Assembly: GCA_902618695.1 (NCBI GenBank)
Contig: CACNCB010000004.1
Coordinates: 1 to 64,000, forward strand
Direction: 5' to 3'
DNA length: 64,000 nt
Source of the DNA: an uncultured Pelagibacteraceae bacterium
GTDB lineage: Bacteria; Pseudomonadota; Alphaproteobacteria; Pelagibacterales; Pelagibacteraceae
Shown: one piece after another, positions 1 through 8,599 of the stretch
How the letters are laid out: each line of letters begins with the position of its first letter
Position numbering within the stretch: the stretch's first letter is position 1
Notes under the pieces: model-generated
What the model was told of the DNA's origin: nothing
The model's input: only the letters and a program-made list of their open reading frames with translations
Databases searched by the model: none
Translations under genes and position numbers: made by a program

Positions 1-24
1 AATTTTTCTTTTCTCTGAACTCAT
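1..24 (-). CDS. Start of probable formate dehydrogenase alpha subunit (partial)
   Basis: Only the first eight codons lie in the window, reading leftward from an ATG at 24-22 (MSSEKRKI). The ATG shares one base with the stop codon of the upstream fdsB-like gene, an arrangement typical of translational coupling. In NAD-dependent formate dehydrogenase operons fdsB is followed by fdsA, the molybdopterin catalytic subunit, so that identity is expected. It is inferred from position alone; nothing in eight residues identifies the family. Confidence 0.4.
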
Positions 25-1679
25 TAATTATCTTTAACCATATCATTTTTCATTTCATCCCCAAAGTACTTTAGAATGTTCTGAATAGGAGTGGGTATAG
101 CTCCGCATAAAGCACATAAACAACCTTTTTTCATTGTAACAAGCAATTCTTCAAGCAATTTCAAAGGTATTTTGGCAGTTTTCTTTTTAGCTTGGTCAAA
201 CATTTCTTTACCTCTGTAAGATCCAAGTCTTCCAGGAAAACATTTTCCACATGATTCTTCTGCAGAAAATTCAAATAGATGATGAATGTATTCAGCCATA
301 GAAAAATCTTTAGGAATACTCACCACACTAGCATGACCTAACATGAAACCTTTTGCAGTAAACTCCTGAAAATCTAAATTAAGATTTTCTATTTCACTTA
401 ATGGAACCACACCACCAAGTGGCCCGCCAATTTGAAAAGCTTTTAATGGTTCTTTATACCCTCCACCAATTTCATTAAATATTTTTTTCATTGGAGTACC
501 CATATCAATTTCATAAACACCTGGGTTGTTAAAGAAACTATCCAAACAAACCAATTTAGTACCTGCTGATTTTTTATTTCCTATAGATGAAAACTTTTCA
601 GACCCATTTATTAAAATTCCAGTTGCAGCTGCTAAAGTTTCAACATTGTTAACTACAGTTGGTTTTTTATATAATCCTTCTGTAACAGGAAAAGGAGGTC
701 TAACGTCAACTTCTGCTCTTCGTCCTTCAATAGATGCAATCAAAGCTGTTTCTTCTCCACAGATATATGCACCTTGACCAATACAGATTCCTAAATCGAA
801 TGAAAAATCTGTTCCTAAAATATTTTCACCTAATAATCCTAATTTTTTAAGTTCGTTTATACTACCATTCAATGCTTCAATTGATTTTGGATATTCACCT
901 CTTATATATAAAACACCCTCATCACTCCCAATTACATAACCACACATTACCATTCCAAAAATAACTTTTAGCGGCTGGTCTTCTAACAAATACCTATCTG
1001 AAAATGCACCAGAGTCTCCCTCGTCAGCATTACAGATAACATATTTTTTATCACCTTTCGCTTTACTACAAAAATCCCATTTCATTCCTGTTGGAAAACC
1101 TGCACCACCTCTCCCTGTTAAATTTGAGTCTAATAATGATTTTACTATTTCTTTTTTATCTGATTTTAAAAATTTACTTAATTGATCTTTGAATTGGTCT
1201 GTAGAAGAAAGTTTATCATCCATTAAAAAACTTGTTGTCGCATAACTCTTAGAAAAAAATTTTTCTTGCTTAATTTCCTCACCTTTTAAAATCTGATCAA
1301 TTTTTTCTATATCTTTACCAGCATAATTTTCTCCATCATAGTGAAATGCATGGTTTTCATAACAATGACCTAAGCAGAACATTTCTCCAACTTTGTCATC
1401 ACCTAGTTTTTCCTTGAGTTTATCTTTTAATTTGTCTTGAGTACCTGCACACATGCATGCACTACCGTTACAAACGAACGCTTTTTTTTCTCTATGAGAA
1501 GGTCTTAAAAATTCATAAAAGGATTCTGCACCATGGAGAGTTGAAACACCTAGGTTATGTTTTTTGGCAATTTCTTTAATATCTTGTGGACTATCGCTTA
1601 AGGTGTTTTCTGAGATTTGCTTAAATAGGTTATCTTTTAAGCCTATTCTGCCTGATAAATTACTTATATTTTTTGACAC
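24..1679 (-). CDS. fdsB: NAD-dependent formate dehydrogenase diaphorase subunit (fused gamma/beta, NuoE-NuoF type)
   Basis: Likely passes electrons from formate oxidation to NAD+ in a soluble cytoplasmic complex. Residues 1-135 are a NuoE-like thioredoxin-fold domain with [2Fe-2S] ligands C70, C75, C102 and C106. Residues about 150-450 are NuoF-like, with the FMN loop GRGGAGFPTG at 189-198 and NADEGDSGAFSDR at 217-229. The C-terminal Fe-S domain starts at ESCGKC (C477, C480). Fusion of the gamma and beta parts and the neighbours fdhD, mobA and moeA favour formate dehydrogenase over complex I. Oddity: the family's third cysteine in CxxCxxC is glycine here (CGKCFPGR), while a cluster of three cysteines follows at C520, C522 and C525. 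Hydrogenase or complex I diaphorase is less likely. Confidence 0.85.
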   Translation of the reverse strand: MSKNISNLSGRIGLKDNLFKQISENTLSDSPQDIKEIAKKHNLGVSTLHGAESFYEFLRPSHREKKAFVCNGSACMCAGTQDKLKDKLKEKLGDDKVGEMFCLGHCYENHAFHYDGENYAGKDIEKIDQILKGEEIKQEKFFSKSYATTSFLMDDKLSSTDQFKDQLSKFLKSDKKEIVKSLLDSNLTGRGGAGFPTGMKWDFCSKAKGDKKYVICNADEGDSGAFSDRYLLEDQPLKVIFGMVMCGYVIGSDEGVLYIRGEYPKSIEALNGSINELKKLGLLGENILGTDFSFDLGICIGQGAYICGEETALIASIEGRRAEVDVRPPFPVTEGLYKKPTVVNNVETLAAATGILINGSEKFSSIGNKKSAGTKLVCLDSFFNNPGVYEIDMGTPMKKIFNEIGGGYKEPLKAFQIGGPLGGVVPLSEIENLNLDFQEFTAKGFMLGHASVVSIPKDFSMAEYIHHLFEFSAEESCGKCFPGRLGSYRGKEMFDQAKKKTAKIPLKLLEELLVTMKKGCLCALCGAIPTPIQNILKYFGDEMKNDMVKDN

Positions 1680-1697
1680 AAATACCCTTTTATTAAT

Positions 1698-2537
1698 TTA
1701 GTCCACAATAACTTTTTTGTTATTTGTGTAAATATTAAAACTGTCCCTCTTTACGAAACCAACAAGGGTAATGTCAAATTTATTCGCTAAATCGATAGCA
1801 AGACTAGTTGGCGCACCAACCCCTATCATTATACCTATATCTGTCATCAAAACCTTTTGAACCAATTCAAAATTCAGTCTGCCTGAGCATGTTATAAATT
1901 GGTTTTTAGGATAAATTTGGTTGCTCTTTAATGCACAACCAATAAGTTTATCTAGAGCATTATGTCTTCCTACATCCTCTTTAATATTAATTAATTCTCC
2001 ATTGCTATTAAAAATACCGCTTGCATGAATTCCACCTGTTTTACTAAACTCTGATTGGCCTTCTCTCAATATTTCAGGTGATTTAATAATAACCTCTTTT
2101 TTGATTTTGGGTTCTGATAGATTTGTTTTATTTTTTTTAATTATTTCTAGAGCATCAAGTGAAGATTTTCCACACACACCACACGATGAATTAGTTAAAA
2201 AATCTCTTTTTATTTTTGAAATATTCACATTTTCAGAATTATTTAAAGTTGCTAATATTTTATTTTGAATATTGTATTGACCAACTTTATCTCCATAACT
2301 TTCTATTGAATCAATATCACTAATATTTGTTATAATTTGTTCGTTATATAAAAATCCTCTTACAAGATCCTCATCATCACCCGGGGTTCTCATTGTTATA
2401 GATAAACTTTGATTTATCCATTTACCAGACTCCTTAAACTTTAATGAAATCTCCAAAGGTTCTTCAATTGAAATTAAATCATCTGCATTTTCAAACTTAT
2501 TAGATGAATATTTTAAAACTTTATATTTGGAATTCAT
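1698..2537 (-). CDS. fdhD: Formate dehydrogenase accessory sulfurtransferase FdhD
   Basis: FdhD carries sulfur from a cysteine desulfurase (IscS in E. coli) to the molybdenum cofactor of formate dehydrogenase, which is needed for activity. The 279-aa length fits the family. The signature SSCGVCGKSS has the CxxC pair at C119 and C122, and VGRHNALDKLIG, the cofactor-binding stretch, follows near residue 190. The gene is 18 nt upstream of fdsB on the same strand and nearly abuts the HPP gene, so it probably belongs to one leftward operon with the dehydrogenase it matures. Confidence 0.93.
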   Translation of the reverse strand: MNSKYKVLKYSSNKFENADDLISIEEPLEISLKFKESGKWINQSLSITMRTPGDDEDLVRGFLYNEQIITNISDIDSIESYGDKVGQYNIQNKILATLNNSENVNISKIKRDFLTNSSCGVCGKSSLDALEIIKKNKTNLSEPKIKKEVIIKSPEILREGQSEFSKTGGIHASGIFNSNGELINIKEDVGRHNALDKLIGCALKSNQIYPKNQFITCSGRLNFELVQKVLMTDIGIMIGVGAPTSLAIDLANKFDITLVGFVKRDSFNIYTNNKKVIVD

Positions 2538-2540
2538 GAA

Positions 2541-3017
2541 TTATTTTATTGGATAGTTTTTTTTTAATATATATTTGTTAATTATAATTGCTAATAACAA
2601 TATAATTATAGAACCAAAAATAATTGGATTAATTAAATAATCATAAGAGGCACTTCCAATAATAACGATAATTGGATTTCCACCAGCAGGCGGGTGAACA
2701 ATATTAAATAAAATCATTAAAAAAACCCCAGCTCCAACAGCGATTGCAATACTGATATAAATAGGGAGCGGAATATAGTTTACAAAAATTACTCCTACTA
2801 AAGCTGTTATTAAATGTCCAAAAAAAACATTCTTTGGTTGTGCAAATGGGCTTTCGGGAAAACCAAATAGCAAAACCATTGAGGAACCGAATGAGGCTGC
2901 AATAAAATATCCCAGTGTACTTTTATAAGTAAGGACTGTTAGTATACCAATTGTAAATGCTGAAAAAAAACCTGCGATTAATGCTTTCTGCAATAATGGT
3001 TTAGTAATTTTGATCAT
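2541..3017 (-). CDS. HPP family integral membrane protein
   Basis: A 158-aa, highly hydrophobic protein with about four to five membrane segments and the family motif HPPAGGNP at 108-115, plus the SPFAQPKN loop at 56-63. It sits between fdhD and an IscU-like gene with gaps of 0-3 nt, so it is almost certainly cotranscribed with the formate dehydrogenase genes. HPP proteins are poorly characterised; a plant chloroplast member has been linked to nitrite transport. A role in moving formate or another small anion would suit the context, but that is inference. Confidence 0.8.
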   Translation of the reverse strand: MIKITKPLLQKALIAGFFSAFTIGILTVLTYKSTLGYFIAASFGSSMVLLFGFPESPFAQPKNVFFGHLITALVGVIFVNYIPLPIYISIAIAVGAGVFLMILFNIVHPPAGGNPIIVIIGSASYDYLINPIIFGSIIILLLAIIINKYILKKNYPIK

Positions 3018-3416
3018 TTATATTTTTAATGCTTTGGCAATAGTTCTTAATGGCAAAAGCAAACATTCTTTTCTTGAAAGATTTTTTTTATCTAAAATTT
3101 CCTTAAAGTCTCTCCAATGTTTTTCCATACTTACTTTTGCGTCCTCAAAAAGTTGTTCACCAACTTTTATAAATTTTTTTATATCATCAACTTTTTTTTC
3201 CTTAATTTTTCTGGATAATAGACTGACTGATGCCTGACAATAAACACACGATTTACATTGATAACCCATATCCTTTACAACATCTTCTTTGACAATTAAG
3301 CTTATTTCCATCTCATCACCACATAATGGATTTTTGTGTTTTGACTTATGTGTATAATTTTCAACAACTTTATTGTTTTCAGTATGGGCTGCTATTTCTA
3401 AAATTTTTAAATCCAT
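3018..3416 (-). CDS. IscU/NifU-like iron-sulfur scaffold protein
   Basis: A 132-aa protein with the IscU N-terminal pattern NPLCGDEMEISL (C32), a second cysteine region CKSCVYC (C54, C57, C60) and a third at KECLLLPLRTI (C118), matching the three cysteine positions used by IscU/SufU scaffolds to assemble [2Fe-2S] and [4Fe-4S] clusters. The histidine that usually precedes the third cysteine is glutamate here. The gene abuts the HPP gene and heads the leftward operon, divergent from mobA by 42 nt. It may be a dedicated scaffold for the Fe-S-rich formate dehydrogenase rather than the general housekeeping one. Confidence 0.8.
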   Translation of the reverse strand: MDLKILEIAAHTENNKVVENYTHKSKHKNPLCGDEMEISLIVKEDVVKDMGYQCKSCVYCQASVSLLSRKIKEKKVDDIKKFIKVGEQLFEDAKVSMEKHWRDFKEILDKKNLSRKECLLLPLRTIAKALKI

Positions 3417-3458
3417 TTAATTTCTTTAATTCAACTTTGAATGTTTTATATTTTATAG

Positions 3459-4067
3459 ATGGATCATAACAATATTTTAGGTACTGTGCTAGCAGGCGGT
3501 AAGTCACAAAGGTTTGGAGAAGATAAATCTCAAGTAAAGTTAGCTGATAAATCGTTAATTGATCACATGTTGGTTGAAATAATTGATGAATTCAAGGAAC
3601 TCTTAATAGTATCTAATAATAAAATTAATTTTCATAACTCAGAAAAAATTTCAATAATCGAAGATTTTGAAAAAGGTCTTGGTCCGTTAGGTGGAGTTTT
3701 ATCAGCTATGAAATGGATAAAAGAAAATCAAAAAGAATACAGATGGATAGCAACTTTTCCTGTCGATACACCTTTTTTTAAGAAACAAATACTTAAAGAT
3801 TTTATTCAAAATATTAATTTTAACGAAAGTGATTTATTTTTCATTAAGTCAAACAAAACACGACATAATATATTTGGCTTATGGTCGATTAATTTACTAG
3901 ATAAATTAGAAAAGGATTTAAAACATGGAGAAAGAAAAGTTGAGTTGTGGGCTAATAATACTGGGGTAAGAATAATTAATATGGAGTTTTCAAATAACGA
4001 TCCTTTCTTTAATATAAATACAAAAGAAGATTTAAAAAAAGCTGAAGAAATACTCAAAAATGATTAG
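3459..4067 (+). CDS. mobA: Molybdenum cofactor guanylyltransferase
   Basis: Adds GMP from GTP to Mo-molybdopterin to give the guanine dinucleotide cofactor used by DMSO-reductase-family enzymes such as formate dehydrogenase. The N-terminal nucleotide-binding motif LAGGKSQRFGEDK spans 11-23, GPLGG lies at 75-79 and the metal-binding aspartate in FPVDTP is D103. The 202-aa length is normal. It is divergent from the formate dehydrogenase operon and overlaps moeA by 8 nt, so the two are coupled. No mobB is visible nearby. Confidence 0.92.
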   Translation: MDHNNILGTVLAGGKSQRFGEDKSQVKLADKSLIDHMLVEIIDEFKELLIVSNNKINFHNSEKISIIEDFEKGLGPLGGVLSAMKWIKENQKEYRWIATFPVDTPFFKKQILKDFIQNINFNESDLFFIKSNKTRHNIFGLWSINLLDKLEKDLKHGERKVELWANNTGVRIINMEFSNNDPFFNINTKEDLKKAEEILKND

Positions 4068-5304
4068 TTACGAAAAATCTAAGACAATTTTAAAAAAAGC
4101 AAAAATTAAAATTAAAGAGGAAACTATAAAGAGTATAAATTCTCTAAATAGAGTAGTTTCTATTAATATCTATTCTAATATAAATTATCCAGCAGGAAAT
4201 AATGCTGCGTTTGATGGTTATGCAATTAATTCAAAAGATACAAATGGATTAAAAAAAAAATTCCCAAAAAAATTTAAAATTATTGGCTCAATTGCGGCGG
4301 GAATGAAACCATTTAAAAAAAAGATAAAAAAATTTGATACTGCCGAAATAATGACAGGAGGAATTATACCAAAGGGTTTTGATACAATTATTCCTATAGA
4401 ACAAATAATTTTTACACCTAATAAAAAATATATTTTAATTGACCAAAAAATAAAAAAATTTGATCACATTAGATTTGTAGGTTCAGATTATAGAAAAGGG
4501 GAGGTTGTAATAAAAAAAAATACAATTGTTCAAGCAAACCATATTTTAGCTTTTAAAAGTTTAGGTATTAAACAAATTAAAGTAAAAAAAAGAATTAACA
4601 TATTATTTTTTTCGACAGGAAACGAAATATCAGACAAAGATAATATTCCAAATTGGATGGTAAGAAATTCAAACACTCACTATATAAAAAACTTAAATCA
4701 AAATTTTTTATTTAATTTTAAAAGTGGAAGTATATTGAGAGATAATCATCAAAATATTTTTAAACAAAAAATAAATAAATTAATTAAATCCAAAGATGAT
4801 ATTATTATTACTTCAGGCGCAGTGTCTGCAGGTAAGTTCGATTTTATACCTGATGTAGTTAAAAAATTTAAGCTATCAAGCTATTTCAAAAGTACTGCAA
4901 TAAGGCCTGGAAAACCAATAATGTTTGCCAAAATTAAAGGAAAAGAAAAGGCAATTTTTGGACTCCCTGGAAATCCAATCTCCTCAGCTGCATGTTTTAG
5001 ATTTTTTGTAATTCCATATATTTTAGATGCTTTAGGGTTATCAGAAGAAAAACCTATTAAAGCTATTTTGACAAACAGTTTTGATAAAAAAAAGAATTTC
5101 ACAAGATTTGTAAAGAGTCAATTAAGTACAACTAAAAATGGAAAAATGAATGTTGAAATCTTAAAAGGTCAAGAGTCTTTTAGAATTAAATCATTTGTAA
5201 AATCGAATATTTGGGTTTTGTTACCAGAAGGTAAATCCAAATTTAAAAAAGGAGATATCGTTGATTGTTTTTTCCCAAACCTTTCAAATCAAAATTTAGT
5301 TTAG
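4060..5304 (+). CDS. moeA: Molybdopterin molybdenumtransferase
   Basis: Inserts molybdate into adenylylated molybdopterin. At 414 aa it is full length. Visible landmarks are the early AAFDGYAIN segment near residue 48, the MoCF-like loop TSGAVSAGKFDF near 251-262 and GLPGNP near 301. The protein is exceptionally lysine- and isoleucine-rich, as expected in this AT-rich genome. The ATG lies inside the end of mobA. Together with mobA and fdhD it supplies cofactor for the formate dehydrogenase encoded next door, the only molybdoenzyme visible in this window. Confidence 0.92.
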   Translation: MISYEKSKTILKKAKIKIKEETIKSINSLNRVVSINIYSNINYPAGNNAAFDGYAINSKDTNGLKKKFPKKFKIIGSIAAGMKPFKKKIKKFDTAEIMTGGIIPKGFDTIIPIEQIIFTPNKKYILIDQKIKKFDHIRFVGSDYRKGEVVIKKNTIVQANHILAFKSLGIKQIKVKKRINILFFSTGNEISDKDNIPNWMVRNSNTHYIKNLNQNFLFNFKSGSILRDNHQNIFKQKINKLIKSKDDIIITSGAVSAGKFDFIPDVVKKFKLSSYFKSTAIRPGKPIMFAKIKGKEKAIFGLPGNPISSAACFRFFVIPYILDALGLSEEKPIKAILTNSFDKKKNFTRFVKSQLSTTKNGKMNVEILKGQESFRIKSFVKSNIWVLLPEGKSKFKKGDIVDCFFPNLSNQNLV

Positions 5305-5353
5305 AAACGTATTTTTGTTGTAGAAAATTCTATTTACAATTAGATTTCTGAAT

Positions 5354-6259
5354 ATGTTAGAGTTGAGAAATCCAAGGATAGCTATTCCTGTTGTACTTTT
5401 TGCCGGACTTTTATGGTCGTTTGGTCCACTAGTAGTTCGATACATGGATAATCCTCAATTAGTACCTTGGCAGTATATTTTTGGCAGAGGTTTAACAATT
5501 TTCATCCTATTAAATCTTTATTTATTTTTCGAAGAAGGAAAAAATTTTTATAAAAACTATTATAAAATAGGTTTATCTGGAGTAATCGGTGGATCTGGAT
5601 TGGGGGTCGCTATGATTACATTTATTTATTCAATTACAAACACTAGTGCTGCAGTTACTTTGCTTTGTTTGGCCGCAATGCCTTTTTTTACAGCATTATT
5701 GGCGTTTTTATTTTTAAAAGAAAAAATTTCTCTAAATGTTTGGATATCAATAATAATTGCAACAGTTGGCTTAATTATTATGGCTCTTGATAATACTGGT
5801 GAAAAATCATTAATTGGTTTTGTATTTGGTTTAACATCTTCAATTGGTTTTTCAGTTTTTTCTGTAACTTTAAGATGGAGAAAAGAAACACCTAAATTTA
5901 CTACAGTAGCTTTTGCAGGTTTCTTTTGTTTAGTTTTTGCAACAATTATGATTTTATCAAACAATTTAGTTTTCTTTTCTTCTAGCTATAATGGAACTTT
6001 GTTTTCTTTGCATGGGACACTAGTTTGTTTTGGTTTAATTTTATATTCAATTGGATCTAAAGCGATACCAGCAGCGGAATTGACTCTATTATCTTTAACT
6101 GAGGTTGTGGGTGGAATTTTTTGGGTTTGGTTACCATTATTTGGCATTAATGAAGTGCCATCCACAAATACTATAATTGGTGGTTTTTTTCTTTTCGTAT
6201 CTATATTCTATTACAGTTTAATAATGAGATGGAACAAAAGATACATAGCATTAAATTAA
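5354..6259 (+). CDS. EamA/DMT-superfamily permease
   Basis: A 301-aa protein with about ten hydrophobic segments in two repeated halves, the layout of EamA (DUF6) drug/metabolite transporters. Typical features are FAGLLWSFGPLVVRYM at the start and a second-half segment FGLTSSIGFSVFSVTLRWR. The stop is one base before the creatinase-like gene, and the amidinotransferase follows, so it likely moves a substrate or product of that pair such as a guanidino compound or amino acid. Direction and substrate cannot be read from sequence. Confidence 0.85.
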   Translation: MLELRNPRIAIPVVLFAGLLWSFGPLVVRYMDNPQLVPWQYIFGRGLTIFILLNLYLFFEEGKNFYKNYYKIGLSGVIGGSGLGVAMITFIYSITNTSAAVTLLCLAAMPFFTALLAFLFLKEKISLNVWISIIIATVGLIIMALDNTGEKSLIGFVFGLTSSIGFSVFSVTLRWRKETPKFTTVAFAGFFCLVFATIMILSNNLVFFSSSYNGTLFSLHGTLVCFGLILYSIGSKAIPAAELTLLSLTEVVGGIFWVWLPLFGINEVPSTNTIIGGFFLFVSIFYYSLIMRWNKRYIALN

Positions 6260-6260
6260 T

Positions 6261-7478
6261 ATGGAACGACCAGATTTTTTCGAACTTAAAAACGGTGAAA
6301 AAGTAAAATTACCATTTACTGACAAAGAATATAACGATCGAGTAAGTAAACTTAGATCGGTGATGGACCAAAATGGTCTTAATATGATTATCTTAACATC
6401 CATGCATAACGTTGCATATTACACAGGTTTTATTTACTGTTCTTTTGGTAGACCTTACGGATGTGTGATCACTCAAAATAAAATTTCAACAATTTCAGCT
6501 AACATTGATGCAAGTCAACCATGGCGTAGGTCTCATTGTGATAACGTTATTTATACTGATTGGAAAAGAGATAATTTTTTAAAAGCCATTGTTTCAATCA
6601 TTGGAAGAGATGAGCCTCCAAAAAATATTGGAATTGAAAATGATCATGTCACGCTAGATATGCGAGAAAAAATAGGGTCTATTTTTACTTTCTCTGTGTT
6701 TACTGATGTATCAAAAGATCTAATGAAACTTAGAATGATTAAATCGAACGAAGAAATTGAGATCATCAGAAATGGTGCAAGAATTGCAGACATTGGTGGT
6801 GAAGAAATAGTTAAAAATATTAGAGAAAATAATACAGAGATTGAAGTAGCGATAGCAGCAAGAGATAGAATGGAAAGAGAGATTGTTAAAAGTTATCCAG
6901 GCGCAGAGTATATGGACACCTGGGTATGGTTTCAATCTGGTATCAATACAGATGGAGCTCACAATCCAAAGACTAATAGAAAATTAGTTAAAGGAGATAT
7001 TTTATCTTTGAATACTTTTCCAATGATCTCAGGATACTACACAGCGCTAGAGCGAACTTTATTTTTAGATCATGCTAATGATGCCTCACTTAAAGCATGG
7101 GAAGCAAACGTAAAAGTGCATAAGCGAGGATTAGAATTAATTAAACCAGGTGTTAAATGTTCAGATATTTGTCATGAGTTAAATGAATTGTTTGCTGAAC
7201 TTGGTTACCTTCAGTATAGAACTTTTGGTTACGGACATTCATTTGGTATACTTTCTCACTTTTATGGTAGAGAAGCAGGTTTAGAATTAAGAGAAGACAT
7301 TGATACTATTCTTGAGGAAAACATGGTGGTTTCAATGGAACCGATGATAATGATACCAGAGAGTAATCCTGGTGCAGGTGGATATAGAGAACACGATATT
7401 TTGGTGATTGGTAAAGATGGAGTAGAAAATATTACAAAATTTCCTTTCGGCCCCGAGCATAATATTATAAAAAACTAA
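6261..7478 (+). CDS. Creatinase (creatine amidinohydrolase), M24 fold
   Basis: Probable enzyme splitting creatine into sarcosine and urea. The 405-aa protein has the creatinase N-domain and a C-terminal pita-bread fold. It closely follows Pseudomonas putida creatinase as I remember that sequence: YCSFGRP with F62 and R64, SANIDASQPWRR at 79-90, MDTWVWFQSGINTDGAHNP at 218-236, ALERTLFLDH, YGHSFG and SMEPMIM. The residues matching its active site are H234, E264, H326, R337, E360 and H378. Metal-dependent Xaa-Pro peptidases of the same fold lack this set. It is followed after 5 nt by an amidinotransferase, tying it to guanidino metabolism. A related substrate such as guanidinoacetate cannot be excluded. 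Confidence 0.85.
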   Translation: MERPDFFELKNGEKVKLPFTDKEYNDRVSKLRSVMDQNGLNMIILTSMHNVAYYTGFIYCSFGRPYGCVITQNKISTISANIDASQPWRRSHCDNVIYTDWKRDNFLKAIVSIIGRDEPPKNIGIENDHVTLDMREKIGSIFTFSVFTDVSKDLMKLRMIKSNEEIEIIRNGARIADIGGEEIVKNIRENNTEIEVAIAARDRMEREIVKSYPGAEYMDTWVWFQSGINTDGAHNPKTNRKLVKGDILSLNTFPMISGYYTALERTLFLDHANDASLKAWEANVKVHKRGLELIKPGVKCSDICHELNELFAELGYLQYRTFGYGHSFGILSHFYGREAGLELREDIDTILEENMVVSMEPMIMIPESNPGAGGYREHDILVIGKDGVENITKFPFGPEHNIIKN

Positions 7479-7483
7479 TCCTT

Positions 7484-8599
7484 ATGAGTGAGAATAAAAC
7501 TATTGTTAATAGTTGGAATGAGTGGGATCCGTTAAAACATGTAATTGTTGGTAGAGCGGATGGCACATGTATACCTGCGCCTGAACCAGCATTAGATGCA
7601 AAAGTTCCAGAAGACAGTGATATGCGAGGTCAGTTTGGACCAAGAACCAAAGATACTGTTGATAAAGCAAATGAATTATTAGATAACTTTTCAAATATGC
7701 TTGAAAAAAGAGGCATTAAAGTTGATCGACCGACACCAATAGATTTTAATCAAAAAACATCTACACCTGATTGGAAAGCAGAAACCATGTTTGGCTGCAT
7801 GCCTCCTAGAGATGTTTTGTTAACAGTGGGTAACGAAATTTTAGAAGCTACAATGAGTTATCGTTGTCGTTGGTTTGAATATTTATGTTATCGACCACTT
7901 CTAAAAGATTATTATAATCAAGATCCTAATATGAGACACGAGTCTGCTCCAAAGCCAAGACTAACGGATGCAGATTATAGAAAAGATTATCTATCAGATA
8001 AAATTGGTGTTCAAAAAAGATTAGAGTGGACTGAGAAAAGATATTTTGTAACTACTGAAGAAGAACCATTATTTGATGCAGCGGACGTACTAAGATTTGG
8101 TAAAGATTTAGTTGTTCAACATGGTTTTACAACAAATTTAAAAGGAATTGATTGGCTTAAAAGACATTATAAAGATCACAGAGTTCATGCAGTTAATTTC
8201 CCGGGAGATCCATATCCTATTCACATTGATGCAACTTTTACCCCAATTAAAGAGGGTTTAATTATCAATAACCCGCAAAGAAGACTTCCTAAGGAACAAA
8301 GAAAATTATTTGAAGACAATGGTTGGGAAATTGTAGACAGTGCACAACCAGCACACAATGAACCACCTCCATTATGTTATTCATCAACTTGGCTATCAAT
8401 GAATGTTTTAGTTTTGGATCCAAAAACTGTATGTGTGGAGAAAAGTGAAAAATACCAAGCTGAACAATTAGATAAATTAGGAATGGAAGTTATACCAGTA
8501 GAACTTAGAGATGCCTACGCTTTTGGTGGAGGTTTACATTGTTGTACTGCTGATGTTTACAGAGAAGGTGAACTCAAAGATTATTTTCCAAAACAATAA
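7484..8599 (+). CDS. Glycine/inosamine-type amidinotransferase
   Basis: Related to L-arginine:glycine amidinotransferase, which moves the amidino group of arginine to an amine and releases ornithine. The 371-aa protein shows the catalytic triad in family order: D198 in FDAADVLRFGKD, H247 in PIHIDATF and the nucleophile C353 in GGGLHCCTADV near the C-terminus. Arginine deiminases share the fold but differ around these motifs. It is the third gene of the permease-creatinase operon. Acceptor specificity (glycine, inosamine or another amine) is unresolved. The next gene is convergent and their stop codons abut. Confidence 0.85.
   Translation: MSENKTIVNSWNEWDPLKHVIVGRADGTCIPAPEPALDAKVPEDSDMRGQFGPRTKDTVDKANELLDNFSNMLEKRGIKVDRPTPIDFNQKTSTPDWKAETMFGCMPPRDVLLTVGNEILEATMSYRCRWFEYLCYRPLLKDYYNQDPNMRHESAPKPRLTDADYRKDYLSDKIGVQKRLEWTEKRYFVTTEEEPLFDAADVLRFGKDLVVQHGFTTNLKGIDWLKRHYKDHRVHAVNFPGDPYPIHIDATFTPIKEGLIINNPQRRLPKEQRKLFEDNGWEIVDSAQPAHNEPPPLCYSSTWLSMNVLVLDPKTVCVEKSEKYQAEQLDKLGMEVIPVELRDAYAFGGGLHCCTADVYREGELKDYFPKQ

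Noticed and set aside
5305-5353. Rho-independent terminator after moeA
   Set aside because: Only a 5-bp A/T-rich stem (TAGAA/TTCTA) is present with no following T-run; too weak in this base composition.
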